Shown here piece by piece: positions 53,451 to 62,542 of a stretch of 64,000 nucleotides of DNA (the first letter of the stretch is position 1; the number at the start of each line of letters is the position of its first letter). Source of the DNA: Flavobacterium sp. 1355 (lineage in GTDB: Bacteria; Bacteroidota; Bacteroidia; Flavobacteriales; Flavobacteriaceae); NCBI RefSeq assembly GCF_017833415.1, contig NZ_JAFICC010000008.1, positions 124,001 to 188,000 of the forward strand, written 5' to 3'. Both the position numbers and the translations under genes were made by a program. The notes below the pieces were generated by a model. That model had not been told where the DNA came from. It ran no database searches and saw nothing but the letters and a program-made list of their open reading frames with translations.

Positions 53451-53795
53451 TCAGTCTAAAAAAGAAGCTACAAGATCTAAATCTCTTCCAATGATGGCTT
53501 TCCCGTCTTTTATAACAATCGGGCGTTCTATTAAAATCGGATTATCAACCATTGCCTGAATAACTTCATCATCAGTAAGTGATTGTTCTTTATAATTTTC
53601 AATCCATATTTTTTCTTTTGTTCTGATTAACTGAAGAGGCTGTAAGTTAATTTTGGTGAGCAATGATTTTAAATCCTCAAACGAGGGTGTTTCTGTCAGA
53701 TAGGGAATGATTTTGTAATCCTGTTTTGAACCTTCTACAAATGCCAGGCAAGCTCTGGATTTTCCGCATCTTGGATTGTGGTAAATTTCTATCAT
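53451..53795 (-). CDS. arsC: Arsenate reductase (glutaredoxin-type) family protein
   Basis: This 114-residue protein of the ArsC/Spx-like thioredoxin fold has the N-terminal YHNPRCGKSRACLAF with the catalytic Cys (residue 10), and the conserved NPILIERPIVI with its Arg, then AIIGRDLDLVASFL. Known ArsC enzymes reduce arsenate to arsenite with glutathione/glutaredoxin. No other ars genes are adjacent, so a role in arsenic resistance is not supported by context; such orphan copies are common in Bacteroidota. Confidence 0.88.
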   Translation of the reverse strand: MIEIYHNPRCGKSRACLAFVEGSKQDYKIIPYLTETPSFEDLKSLLTKINLQPLQLIRTKEKIWIENYKEQSLTDDEVIQAMVDNPILIERPIVIKDGKAIIGRDLDLVASFLD

Positions 53796-53910
53796 TTTAT
53801 TTTTTTTAATTATTATAAAGAGGGTTAAAGTAAAAAAATCGGTATTTTAGCAAGAACAAAAATAAGATTTACTTATTAAACTGAATTCTCAATTTTAATT
53901 TTTTACATAT

Positions 53911-54834
53911 ATGTTTTTAGAACAAGGAATTAAACCCGAAAATAAATTCTGGAAATACCTTATAGGCTCTGTTTGTATAATTGTCGCTTCCTTTATTGGT
54001 CAGATTCCCTTTTCTGTTGCTGTCCTTTACAAAACATATAATTCAAAAAATTTCCCGACAGATAACGATGCCGCGCTCAAGATATTTGAACCTAACTTAA
54101 CCTTGTTTCTGGTGATGATATCTTTTGTATTTGCTTTTGCAGGTATTTATTTTGTTGTAAAACATCTTCACAATCAAACCATTTTATCTATAACTACTTC
54201 ACGCAAAAAAGTAGATTGCGGGCGTGTGGCATTTTCGTTTATTTTATGGGCGATTTTTTCAATACTAAGTTTTTTTGTGCTTTATCTTAAATCGCCTGAA
54301 AATTTTGTCTGGAATTTTAAACTAGTCCCGTTTTTAATTTTACTTGTTTTGGGCTCTTTATTAATACCAATACAAACCAGTACAGAAGAATATATCTTTA
54401 GAGGTTATTTGATGCAGGGATTTGCAAATTTGAGTAAAAACAGATGGTTTCCATTACTGATGACTTCCCTTATTTTTGGTTCTTTGCATGTTTTTAATCC
54501 TGAAGTTTTAAAAATGGGATATGTAATCATGATTTATTATATAGGTACAGGGTTGTTTTTGGGTGTGCTAACCCTTATGGATGAGGGAATGGAATTGTCA
54601 TTAGGATTTCATGCGGCCAATAATCTTATTGGTGCTTTATTGGTAACCTCAGATTGGTCTGTGTTTCAGACTCATTCTATTTTTAAGGACATGTCTGAGC
54701 CTTCAGCCGGCTTTGATGTCATTTTGCCGATTGTGGTGATTTACCCAATTCTGCTTTTTATCTTTTCTAAAAAGTATGGCTGGAAAAACTGGAAAGAAAA
54801 ATTGACGGGTAATATTGATGCTGTAGAATCATAA
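53911..54834 (+). CDS. CPBP family intramembrane metalloprotease
   Basis: This is a 307-residue integral membrane protein with about eight helices. The CPBP/CAAX protease motifs are seen: TSTEEYIFRGYLMQGF (the EExxxR motif, about 157-172), MTSLIFGSLHVFNPE (the FxxxH motif) and LSLGFHAANNLIGAL (the HxxxN motif). These would form the intramembrane active site. The target is unknown. It is followed 18 bases later by menE in a small operon; this pairing alone does not tell its role. Confidence 0.88.
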   Translation: MFLEQGIKPENKFWKYLIGSVCIIVASFIGQIPFSVAVLYKTYNSKNFPTDNDAALKIFEPNLTLFLVMISFVFAFAGIYFVVKHLHNQTILSITTSRKKVDCGRVAFSFILWAIFSILSFFVLYLKSPENFVWNFKLVPFLILLVLGSLLIPIQTSTEEYIFRGYLMQGFANLSKNRWFPLLMTSLIFGSLHVFNPEVLKMGYVIMIYYIGTGLFLGVLTLMDEGMELSLGFHAANNLIGALLVTSDWSVFQTHSIFKDMSEPSAGFDVILPIVVIYPILLFIFSKKYGWKNWKEKLTGNIDAVES

Positions 54835-54852
54835 TTAAAAAAAAAAACGATC

Positions 54853-55896
54853 ATGTTGGAGTTAACACATAAAAACGTTCACAATTATTTTAAAATAAAC
54901 GGATATCACTTAAATGCCGAGGATCTGTGCCGCGTGGCTTACAGTTATATTAAGGAAGGTGATACAAACGAGCAGGCGATAGGCGAGTTTTTACTGGATT
55001 GGTTTGATGATAAGGAATATATAGAAATGAGAACATCGGGTACAACGGGACTTCCAAAAAAAGTTCAATTGCAGAAACGTGCCATGATTCATTCAGCACT
55101 GTCTACCGGGGATTTTTTTGAGTTAGAACCCGGCAATAAGGCATTGCTTTGTTTACCGGTACAGTTTATAGCAGGAAAAATGATGTTGGTAAGAAGTTTG
55201 ATTCTTGGGCTTGATTTGGATATTGTTGCACCAAGCACAGAACCCTTAGCCCTGAATAATACGCAATATGATTTTGTAGCAATGGTTCCTTTACAGGTTC
55301 AAAATTCTATTGAAGCTCTTAAAAATGTCAAAAAAATAATTGTCGGAGGGGCCAAAATGGATGCTTCTCTGGAAGAAAAAGTACTGCCGCTTATAAAAAC
55401 AGAGGTTTATGAAACGTATGGTATGACTGAAACCATTACACATATTGCAGCGAGAAAAGCAGGCGAAAATGTGTTTACAGTTTTACCAAATGTAAAAATT
55501 GCACAGGACGACCGCGGATGTCTGGTAATCACAGTTCCTTATATTTCTGATGAACCAGTTGTGACTAATGATTTGGTAGAAATAATAAGAGAAAATCAAT
55601 TTAAATTTTTAGGAAGAATTGATAATGTTATTAATAGTGGAGGGGTAAAGTTAATTCCGGAGCAAATAGAAGCAAAGCTGATTGATAAGATAAACGCAAG
55701 ATTTTTTGTAACCGGAATCCCTGATTCTGTTTTGGGCGAAAAATTAATTTTGGTTGTAGAAGGAGAAAAACAAGATTTTGCTCCTGACTTTTTTGATGTT
55801 TTAGGAAAGTTTGAAAAGCCAAAAGAAATTGTTTTTGTACCGAAATTCAAAGAAAATGAAAATGGCAAACTTTTGAGAAAACCCAGTTTACTTTAA
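54853..55896 (+). CDS. menE: O-succinylbenzoate-CoA ligase (AMP-binding enzyme)
   Basis: This is a 347-residue adenylate-forming enzyme. The phosphate-binding loop is MRTSGTTGLPKKVQL (about 57-71), the A5-type motif VYETYGMTETITHIA (about 188-202), and the hinge/A8 region FLGRIDNVINSGGVKL. The catalytic C-terminal Lys is expected in KENENGKLLRK. It is shorter than typical acyl-CoA ligases, as is usual for Bacteroidota MenE, which activates o-succinylbenzoate in menaquinone synthesis. No other men genes are in the window, so MenE is likely rather than certain. Confidence 0.82.
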   Translation: MLELTHKNVHNYFKINGYHLNAEDLCRVAYSYIKEGDTNEQAIGEFLLDWFDDKEYIEMRTSGTTGLPKKVQLQKRAMIHSALSTGDFFELEPGNKALLCLPVQFIAGKMMLVRSLILGLDLDIVAPSTEPLALNNTQYDFVAMVPLQVQNSIEALKNVKKIIVGGAKMDASLEEKVLPLIKTEVYETYGMTETITHIAARKAGENVFTVLPNVKIAQDDRGCLVITVPYISDEPVVTNDLVEIIRENQFKFLGRIDNVINSGGVKLIPEQIEAKLIDKINARFFVTGIPDSVLGEKLILVVEGEKQDFAPDFFDVLGKFEKPKEIVFVPKFKENENGKLLRKPSLL

Positions 55897-55909
55897 ATTC
55901 CAAAAAATA

Positions 55910-55953
55910 AAAAATTCCAAATCCCAATTTTAAAACTGGAATTTGGAATTTTT
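55910..55953. terminator. Bidirectional terminator made of AAATTCCAA repeats
   Basis: AAAAATTCCAAAT (55910-55922) pairs with ATTTGGAATTTTT (55941-55953) around an inner CCCA/TGG pairing. A-run and T-run flanks let it end both menE (plus) and the methyltransferase gene (minus). It uses the same words as the repeat at 50762-50899. Confidence 0.75.
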
Positions 55954-55972
55954 AAAAAAATGTAATTTATTT

Positions 55973-57187
55973 TTAAACTTTGCGTTCTAACAAAGCCATA
56001 TAAAACCCGTCGAAACCAGACTCTGAAGCCAGTATTTTGCGATCTTGTACAAACGTAAATTGTTTTCCAATTTCTGTTTTTAAGAATTTTTCAACCTGTT
56101 CCTGATTTTCAGATGGTAAAACAGAGCAAGTTGCATAAACTAGTTTTCCGCCTGGTTTTACAATTTTAGAATAACTTTCTAAAACTTCTGCCTGAACTTT
56201 ACGGATATTGTCAATAAATTCAGGCTGTAATTTCCATTTTGCATCAGGATTTCTTTTTAAAACTCCCAAGCCGCTGCAAGGTGCATCAATTAAAACACGA
56301 TCCGCTTTTTCGTGCAATTTCTTAATGACTTTTGTTGTATCAATGATACGATATTCTATATTGAAAGCACCGTTTCTTTTTGCTCTTAATTTTAATTGCT
56401 TCAATTTGCTTTCGTACAAATCCATTGCAATCAATTGGCCTTTATTTTCCATTAAAGAAGCAATATGCAATGTTTTTCCACCTGCTCCCGCGCAGGTATC
56501 GACAACACGCATTCCTGGTTTTACATCCAGATAGCCTGCAACCAATTGTGAATTGGCATCCTGAACTTCAAAAAGTCCTTGTTTAAAGGCATCTGTCAAA
56601 AATACATTTGCTCTTTCTTTTAAGACTAAAGCTTCAGGCTGGTCTTTTAAATATTCTGTTTCAATATTTAAATCCATCAAAGTATTTCTCAGGCTTTCTT
56701 TAGAACCTTTAAGTGTGTTTGTTCTTAAAATAACCTTTGCCGGCTGGTTTTGAGCCGCAATTTCTTTAGCCCATACTTTTTCGCCTAATTCCTTAACTCC
56801 CAATTCATCCATCCAGTCTGGAATAGATTCTTTTAGGGCTCTAACTTTAGAAAGTTCGTCAAAACGTCCTTTTATTTTTCTTTCAGGAGTTCCTTCCAGT
56901 TGTCTCCAGTCCGGAATTGGGTATCCTCTTAAAACTGCCCAAACTGCAAACATTCTCCATAAATTGTCTCTGTCAAAAGGTTCCTTAACTTCGGCAATTT
57001 CTGCATATAATCTTTTCCAACGAACAATTTCGTATATCGTTTCAGCAACAAACTTCCTGTCAGAACTTCCCCAACGTTTGTCTTTTTTTAATGCTCTTGC
57101 TACCACCTTGTCTGCATATTCTCCTTCATTGAAGATAGCATTCAAAGAATCAATGGTAGTATAAACTAAATTTCTGTGTAATCTCAT
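55973..57187 (-). CDS. RsmB/NOP family 16S rRNA m5C methyltransferase
   Basis: This is a 404-residue SAM-dependent RNA cytosine-5 methyltransferase. The N-terminal 130 residues form the NusB-like RNA-binding part (VVARALKKDKRWGSSDRKFVAETIYEIVRWKRLY). The catalytic domain carries motif I VVDTCAGAGGKTLHIA (about 230-245), motif IV DAPCSGLGVLKRNPDAKWK and motif VI YATCSVLPSENQEQV, each with the expected Cys (releasing and nucleophile). RsmB modifies C967 of 16S rRNA in E. coli; the exact site here is inferred from the family. The gene is monocistronic. Confidence 0.9.
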   Translation of the reverse strand: MRLHRNLVYTTIDSLNAIFNEGEYADKVVARALKKDKRWGSSDRKFVAETIYEIVRWKRLYAEIAEVKEPFDRDNLWRMFAVWAVLRGYPIPDWRQLEGTPERKIKGRFDELSKVRALKESIPDWMDELGVKELGEKVWAKEIAAQNQPAKVILRTNTLKGSKESLRNTLMDLNIETEYLKDQPEALVLKERANVFLTDAFKQGLFEVQDANSQLVAGYLDVKPGMRVVDTCAGAGGKTLHIASLMENKGQLIAMDLYESKLKQLKLRAKRNGAFNIEYRIIDTTKVIKKLHEKADRVLIDAPCSGLGVLKRNPDAKWKLQPEFIDNIRKVQAEVLESYSKIVKPGGKLVYATCSVLPSENQEQVEKFLKTEIGKQFTFVQDRKILASESGFDGFYMALLERKV

Positions 57188-57274
57188 TTTAAATATTTGA
57201 TTTGCAAAGGTACTATTAATTGATTGAAAGTTAAATTTTTAATTATGATTGTTATTTTACTTTCATTTTAAAAG

Positions 57275-57311
57275 AAAAAAACACTCAATTAAATTTTAAG
57301 AGAGTGTTTTT
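57275..57311 (-). terminator. Terminator of kup
   Basis: On the minus strand AAAAACACTC pairs with GAGTGTTTTT around a 15-base loop, followed by a T-run (A-run 57275-57280 on the plus strand). Confidence 0.75.
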
Positions 57312-57334
57312 CTGAGTTTATTTTTGAATTGACT

Positions 57335-59302
57335 TTATTTTATAATTCTGGTCAGTCCAATATTTTCCGGCGCGTGAAGTACCATCGGGAATTTCTCTAT
57401 TTTTACAGAACTGCTGTCTAAACCAAAAGCTCTTTCTTCAGACAAACTTAATTTTTTAATAAAGAAATAAGAATTCATAATGATATTCTCATGCCATCTT
57501 AAATCATTGTCATTCGAAAGGAATTTTTCAGATAATACAAATTTAAAATCGCCAATAATATTGTTTTTGTTTAATGATTCATAACGGCTTGTAATATCTA
57601 CTTCGCCATTTTTTACCATATCGCGAATTACTTCCTTAAACATCAGATTGATTTTAGTAGGTTCTCTAAATCCTAAATTAAAATCGATTCTGTAAATATC
57701 GTCTTTTGCAATTTCGGTAACTTTATATTGTGTTTTATAAGGCTCAGTAAGGATGTTTACATGCACAAACCAGTAAATATCTGCTCTTTTTGGTCTTTTT
57801 TGCAAGATCGAATACATTACTTTTTGCTCTAATTCATCTACACGTCCTGCATTGGTCATATAAACCAAATGAGTTGCATATTTTGGAATTGATAAATCCT
57901 GGCTCAACTCCATTAGGACCTTTTTATAGTCATCAATTTTGACAACTTTGGTGTAGTTTTTATTGATTTTCTTAGCCAGAAACCAAATCGTCATAACCGA
58001 AATAAGCATTATAGCAATAATAAGCGTTACATATCCGCCTTCGGCAAATTTGGTAATGTTTGCAATTAAAAAACTAAATTCTATCAACAGATAAATGGTG
58101 ATAAGCGGTACCATAAAATACAGTTTAACACGTTTCATGATTAGATAGTAATTTAGTAATATAGTTGTCATGATCATGCATAAAATAATGGCAAGACCAT
58201 AAGCATGCTCCATGTTTCCTGATTTTTTGAAATGCAATACGATACCCACACAGCCAAAAAATAATAACCAGTTTATTGATGGGATGTATAATTGCCCTTT
58301 TACTTCTGTAGGGTATTTGATTTTTACTTTTGGCCAGAAATTCAAACGCATCGCTTCATTTATCAATGTAAACGAACCACTGATTAAAGCCTGAGAAGCA
58401 ATTACTGCTGCCAGCGTAGCTACTACAATACCGAAAGGAAGAAACCAGTGTGGCATGATTAAATAGAAAGGATTGTCTCCACCTAATTCTTGCAGTGTAT
58501 TTCCTTCATGGGTTATTAAATAAGCCGCCTGTCCGAAATAGTTTAGGACTAAGGTTGTTTTTACAAAAATCCAGCTTATTCTGATATTTTTTCGCCCACA
58601 GTGCCCCATGTCAGAATATAAGGCTTCTGCTCCTGTTGTACATAAAAAGACAAAACCAAGAACAAAAAATCCATCTGGGTGAATCGATAATAAATGATAG
58701 GCATAATATGGATTTATGGCTTTTATTACTTCAGGATGATGTAAAATCTGTACCACTCCAAGTGTTCCTAACATTGTGAACCAAATCAGCATCATAGGGG
58801 CAAAAAATTTCCCAACGAGTTTGGTACCAAATTGTTGAATTGTGAATAAAATAAATAGAATTCCAATAACAATGTATACGATTGTCTGTGTTTCCATCGC
58901 CGGATAAAATGCCCGGATACCTTCAACAGCAGATGAAATTGAGATAGGCGGGGTAATGATACCATCGGCAAGAAGTGCACTACCTCCAATAATGGCGGGC
59001 ACGATGAGCCACTGTATTTTCGTTTTTTTGACTAAAGCATATAAAGCAAAAATTCCTCCCTCGCCATGATTATCAGCACTTAAGGTTATAAGGACATATT
59101 TGATTGTAGTTTGCAATGTCAATGTCCAAAAAACACAGGAAATACCTCCCAGGACAATATCTGCATTAATCGTGTGATCCCCAAGAATGGCTTTCATTAC
59201 ATATAATGGAGAAGTACCAATGTCTCCATAAATAATTCCTAATGTGATTAATAACCCCCCAATAGACAACTTACTATGTAAGTTTTTGTGCGATGCGCTC
59301 AT
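57335..59302 (-). CDS. kup: Low-affinity potassium uptake protein Kup
   Basis: This is a 655-residue inner-membrane KUP/HAK/KT family transporter, a proton-coupled K+ importer. It has 12 helices in the first 450 residues, with the family N-terminus LITLGIIYGDIGTSPLYVMKAI and the segments ADNHGEGGIFALYALV, GALLADGIITPPISISSAVEGI-like sequence and LCTTGAEALYSDMGHCGR. The C-terminal 200 residues are cytoplasmic and soluble (TNAGRVDELEQKVMYSILQKRPKRADIYWFVHV). The gene is monocistronic. Confidence 0.95.
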   Translation of the reverse strand: MSASHKNLHSKLSIGGLLITLGIIYGDIGTSPLYVMKAILGDHTINADIVLGGISCVFWTLTLQTTIKYVLITLSADNHGEGGIFALYALVKKTKIQWLIVPAIIGGSALLADGIITPPISISSAVEGIRAFYPAMETQTIVYIVIGILFILFTIQQFGTKLVGKFFAPMMLIWFTMLGTLGVVQILHHPEVIKAINPYYAYHLLSIHPDGFFVLGFVFLCTTGAEALYSDMGHCGRKNIRISWIFVKTTLVLNYFGQAAYLITHEGNTLQELGGDNPFYLIMPHWFLPFGIVVATLAAVIASQALISGSFTLINEAMRLNFWPKVKIKYPTEVKGQLYIPSINWLLFFGCVGIVLHFKKSGNMEHAYGLAIILCMIMTTILLNYYLIMKRVKLYFMVPLITIYLLIEFSFLIANITKFAEGGYVTLIIAIMLISVMTIWFLAKKINKNYTKVVKIDDYKKVLMELSQDLSIPKYATHLVYMTNAGRVDELEQKVMYSILQKRPKRADIYWFVHVNILTEPYKTQYKVTEIAKDDIYRIDFNLGFREPTKINLMFKEVIRDMVKNGEVDITSRYESLNKNNIIGDFKFVLSEKFLSNDNDLRWHENIIMNSYFFIKKLSLSEERAFGLDSSSVKIEKFPMVLHAPENIGLTRIIK

Positions 59303-59376
59303 ATTTGTTTTTATAAAAAGACGGTTGCAAATTTACTGTTTTAAAACAAATTAGAAGCAATTATAATCAAAAAGAT

Positions 59377-59408
59377 AAAAAAAAGCACAATCCCCAAATT
59401 GTGCTTTT
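59377..59408 (-). terminator. Terminator of the low-complexity lipoprotein gene
   Basis: On the minus strand AAAAGCACAAT pairs with ATTGTGCTTTT (11 bp, 6-base loop), followed by a T-rich run. Confidence 0.8.
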
Positions 59409-59434
59409 AGTTTTAATAAAAAATTGAAATATAG

Positions 59435-60739
59435 TTAACCTCTTCGTCCGCCACCTCTTGATGGTGAACTACTTTCTCTTTGAGGCTGACTGCCTCTTGA
59501 TTCCTGCTGGCTTGCTCTTGGAGCTTCTGATCTCTGAGGCGCTTCGGATCTCTGAGAAGCTTGCGGTCTAGAACTGCTTGCTCTGCTTTCTGAATTTCCT
59601 CTGTTTTCTGAGTAACTTCTCGGAGTTTCTGTTCTTTGAGCCGGAGCAGTTCTGTTTGAGTTTCCTCTGTTGTCAGAATTACCTCTTGAAGATTCTGCCT
59701 GTTGAGTGGAACCGCCTCTGTTTGAATATGTTCTGTTCTCAATATTTCCTCTTGAATTATTAGAATTATTGTCACCGGCAGTTCTTCTTGCTTCTGCTCT
59801 TTGTGTATTATCAACTCTGACAGGATTGTTTACAGTTGCTGTATTATCTCTGCCCGAATTTACACGGTTTGAATTGTAACTTCTGTCCGAAGCAGATTTG
59901 TTAGCTGTTGAATTTCTATTTTCATTTGAAGAAAATCTTCCTGAATTTGATCTGTTACTATTGTAAACATTCTGATTTCTGCCGCTTTCTCTGCTTGCAA
60001 CACGTCTCTGGTCTAATTCATATCTGTTGCTTGTATTTGCATTTCTTTGTGCAAAACTGTAGTTAGGACGTCTTGATTCATACCCATATGTACGTCTGGA
60101 TTGATAGATAGCAGGCGCTCTGTAACTTCTTCTTGTATTTACATAGTTGTAATGGTTGTTTACATTGATGTAAACATTAATGTTGTTTCTATATCTGTAA
60201 ACAGGGTAAGGTCTCCAGGCTGTATAGTATGATGGATAGTATCCCCAATACCAGGTAGAATAATAAGGTCTGTAGTTTGTTACCCAAAAAGAGGTGTAAA
60301 TTACCGGAGCCACACTATAAACAGGCTCATAAATATAATTGTCTCCATATAAGTAGCTGTTACCTACAACCTGAACCACAACTTTGTTGCTATTATCTCT
60401 TTCAACATCAATCGTTGCAATATCCTGATAAACATCACGATCAAGGACAGACTGAATGATCACAACGTGAGTTCTGTCCTCAACAGATTCGATTACACGT
60501 AAATAATCAACTTGACCATCATCATTTAAATCAAGGTTTGATATTTGGTATTTTGGGTCATTCAGCCTTCTTTCAAAATCCTGAAGATTGGCAGATTCCC
60601 CAAAGATAGAAGCAACCGCTCTAAGGTCTAAATTATCACTAATATCTGAATTTTTTGCATATACTGTAGCTCCAGCCTGCGCTTGGCAAGAAGTGAAACC
60701 TATTATTGTTAGAGCGAATAAAAGTAATTTCGTTTTCAT
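59435..60739 (-). CDS. Secreted protein with EF-hand-like motif, Tyr-rich segment and Ser/Arg/Asn-rich disordered tail
   Basis: This is a 434-residue protein with a signal sequence (LLLFALTIIGFTSC; possibly a lipoprotein). Residues about 35-125 form a compact domain with NLDLNDDGQVDYLRV, a Dx(D/N)xDG calcium-loop-like motif, and HVVIIQSVLDRDVYQDIATIDVE. Residues about 140-185 are very rich in Tyr, Trp and Pro (YYSTWYWGYYPSYYTAW). The last 230 residues are low-complexity Ser/Arg/Asn/Gln with SRGGGRRG at the end. I do not know its function; the form suggests an envelope or extracellular structural protein. A frameshifted paralogue of its N-terminal domain lies immediately upstream. Confidence 0.8.
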   Translation of the reverse strand: MKTKLLLFALTIIGFTSCQAQAGATVYAKNSDISDNLDLRAVASIFGESANLQDFERRLNDPKYQISNLDLNDDGQVDYLRVIESVEDRTHVVIIQSVLDRDVYQDIATIDVERDNSNKVVVQVVGNSYLYGDNYIYEPVYSVAPVIYTSFWVTNYRPYYSTWYWGYYPSYYTAWRPYPVYRYRNNINVYINVNNHYNYVNTRRSYRAPAIYQSRRTYGYESRRPNYSFAQRNANTSNRYELDQRRVASRESGRNQNVYNSNRSNSGRFSSNENRNSTANKSASDRSYNSNRVNSGRDNTATVNNPVRVDNTQRAEARRTAGDNNSNNSRGNIENRTYSNRGGSTQQAESSRGNSDNRGNSNRTAPAQRTETPRSYSENRGNSESRASSSRPQASQRSEAPQRSEAPRASQQESRGSQPQRESSSPSRGGGRRG

Positions 60740-60858
60740 GATAAAATCATATTAAGAATTAATATCTTGTAATATCCAATTACTATGCCACAAAATTTAT
60801 AATCTACTTTGTGGTTTGTATGGTATTGATTTTTAATGAATTAATGTTTTTTGTATTC

Positions 60859-61295
60859 TTATCTTCTTGATAAGAAAATATCAAGAATTGTATAAACAAA
60901 CGGAATTATTATATCTCTTGGACGTATTCCGCTATCATTAGTATAATTTGTATTTTTTAAAATGATATTGATTGAAGCTACATCTTCATAAACATTTGGA
61001 CTTAATTCTGACTGAATAATTATTATTTTGATATTGTTTTCGATTTTTTCAATAACTCTTAAATAATCAACCTTATTATCGTCGTTTAAATCAAGATTTG
61101 AAATACGTGATTCAGGATAATTTAGTCGTTTTTCAAAATCTGCAATATCCTGAGATTGTTCATATATATTAGCAACAGCATTTAAATCGAGATTTTCCTG
61201 TACGTAAGAATTTTTAGGTAAACATTTACTTTGCTTTGGGCATTAATTAAATTAATAGACAATATTACAAATCCGGCTAATAATAAATTTTTCAT
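60859..61295 (-). pseudogene. Frameshifted paralogue of the EF-hand-like protein
   Basis: From the ATG at 61295 a signal peptide (NLLLAGFVILSINLINAQ) is followed by SKVNVYLKILTYRKISI and a stop. In another frame the sequence continues PKNSYVQENLDLNAVANIYEQ... ISNLDLNDDNKVDYLRVIE... VYEDVASINI to a stop at 60859. It closely matches residues about 28-125 of the neighbouring gene (NLDLRAVASIF, ISNLDLNDDGQVDYLRVIE, VYQDIATIDV). A one-base deletion (or two-base insertion) near 61225 would restore a protein of about 145 residues. It is either a young pseudogene or a sequencing error. The Tyr-rich and Ser/Arg-rich parts are absent. Confidence 0.75.
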
Positions 61296-61411
61296 ATTTT
61301 ACTTGTTAATTTTGTCTTAAATATAATTCAATTATTATGCCAGAAAATCGCAAATAATCATTTGAAATATTATAAATAATTGTATTTTAGCAACAACAAA
61401 TTTTAATTTCT

Positions 61412-62473
61412 ATGAAAAAACTAACTTTATTTTGTGGTATTTTTATTTTATTGATGTCATTTAGCGCATTTAACAATACAACCAAAAAGGTAATCAGTGG
61501 TGGTTTTACATCAATAAAGATCGATACCTTATTTCAGGATAAAATAAGCATAAGAGCAATTTTAATTGATAAAAATAAAGTTTGGTATGGTGGAGATAAT
61601 TCGCGTTTTGGATATTTTGACTTAGAAAAAAAGGAAAAATTTGAAGAGCATATTTATCGTGATACCTTAAAATTAGAATTCAGGAGTATTGCCCAAACGT
61701 CTAAAGATATTTTTTTATTGAGTGTAGGAAATCCTGCATTACTATATTCCGTTTCTAAAAAAGATCACAAATTCAAATTAGTGTACAAAGAGGTAAATTC
61801 AAAAGTTTTTTACGATAGTATGCAGTTCTGGAACGATAAAGAAGGAATCGCAATTGGTGATCCCACAGAAGATACTTTCTCGATGATTATTACCCGTGAC
61901 GGAGGTGAAACATGGACCAAAATGCTTTCGGATAAGTTGCCAACAAATGCTGTTGGTGAAGCTGCCTTTGCTGCCAGTAATACCAATATAGTAATAAACG
62001 GAAATGATACATGGCTGGTTTCGGGAGGAAAAAAAGCGCGCGTGTTTTATTCACCTGATAAAGCAAAAACATGGAAAGTGGTAGAAACACCTATCGTTCA
62101 GGGAAAACCAATGACTGGTATTTTTACGGCTGATTTTTACGATTCTAAGCACGGATTTATTGCCGGTGGTGATTATGAAAACACGAATAAAAAATCAGAC
62201 AATAAAGCTTTTACAACAGACGGTGGTAAAACATGGCAATTAATCGGTCAGAACCTTGGTTTTGGTTATGCATCATGTGTGCAATATGTACCTGGAGGAA
62301 ATGGAAGAGAAATTATTTGTGTAGGTTCAGAAGGGATACAATATTCTCAGAATGGTGGAGAAAACTGGATGCAGTTATCAACAGATACAAAACTTTTTAC
62401 TCTTCGTTTTGTCAACAAAAATACTGCAATTGCTGCCGGACATAATAAAATAGTCAGACTTAATTTTAAATAA
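61412..62473 (+). CDS. BNR/Asp-box repeat beta-propeller protein (Ycf48-like)
   Basis: This 353-residue protein has a signal or membrane anchor (LFCGIFILLMSFSAF) and repeated Asp-box motifs SxDxGxTW: TRDGGETWTKM, SPDKAKTWKVV, TTDGGKTWQLI and SQNGGENWMQL. They are spaced 50-80 residues apart, which gives a six- or seven-bladed propeller like Ycf48/HCF136 or sialidase-like proteins. Catalytic residues of sialidases are not evident, so a binding or assembly role is more likely. Family members are often listed as oxidoreductases without proof. The gene stands alone. Confidence 0.8.
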   Translation: MKKLTLFCGIFILLMSFSAFNNTTKKVISGGFTSIKIDTLFQDKISIRAILIDKNKVWYGGDNSRFGYFDLEKKEKFEEHIYRDTLKLEFRSIAQTSKDIFLLSVGNPALLYSVSKKDHKFKLVYKEVNSKVFYDSMQFWNDKEGIAIGDPTEDTFSMIITRDGGETWTKMLSDKLPTNAVGEAAFAASNTNIVINGNDTWLVSGGKKARVFYSPDKAKTWKVVETPIVQGKPMTGIFTADFYDSKHGFIAGGDYENTNKKSDNKAFTTDGGKTWQLIGQNLGFGYASCVQYVPGGNGREIICVGSEGIQYSQNGGENWMQLSTDTKLFTLRFVNKNTAIAAGHNKIVRLNFK

Positions 62474-62542
62474 AATAATAAGAACCCTAAATAATAAAGT
62501 AAGTATTATTATATAGGATCCTTATCGCTGTTGTTTCTTTTA

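Noticed and set aside
53451..53795. Part of an arsenic-resistance operon
   Set aside because: No arsR, arsB or acr3-like gene is adjacent; the neighbours are a TonB receptor and a CPBP protease.
59413..59814. Glu/Gln-rich minus-strand frame overlapping the 3' end of the low-complexity lipoprotein gene
   Set aside because: It is a shifted reading of the Ser/Arg/Asn-rich repeats, which lack stops in several frames; the longer frame has the signal peptide and the paralogue support.
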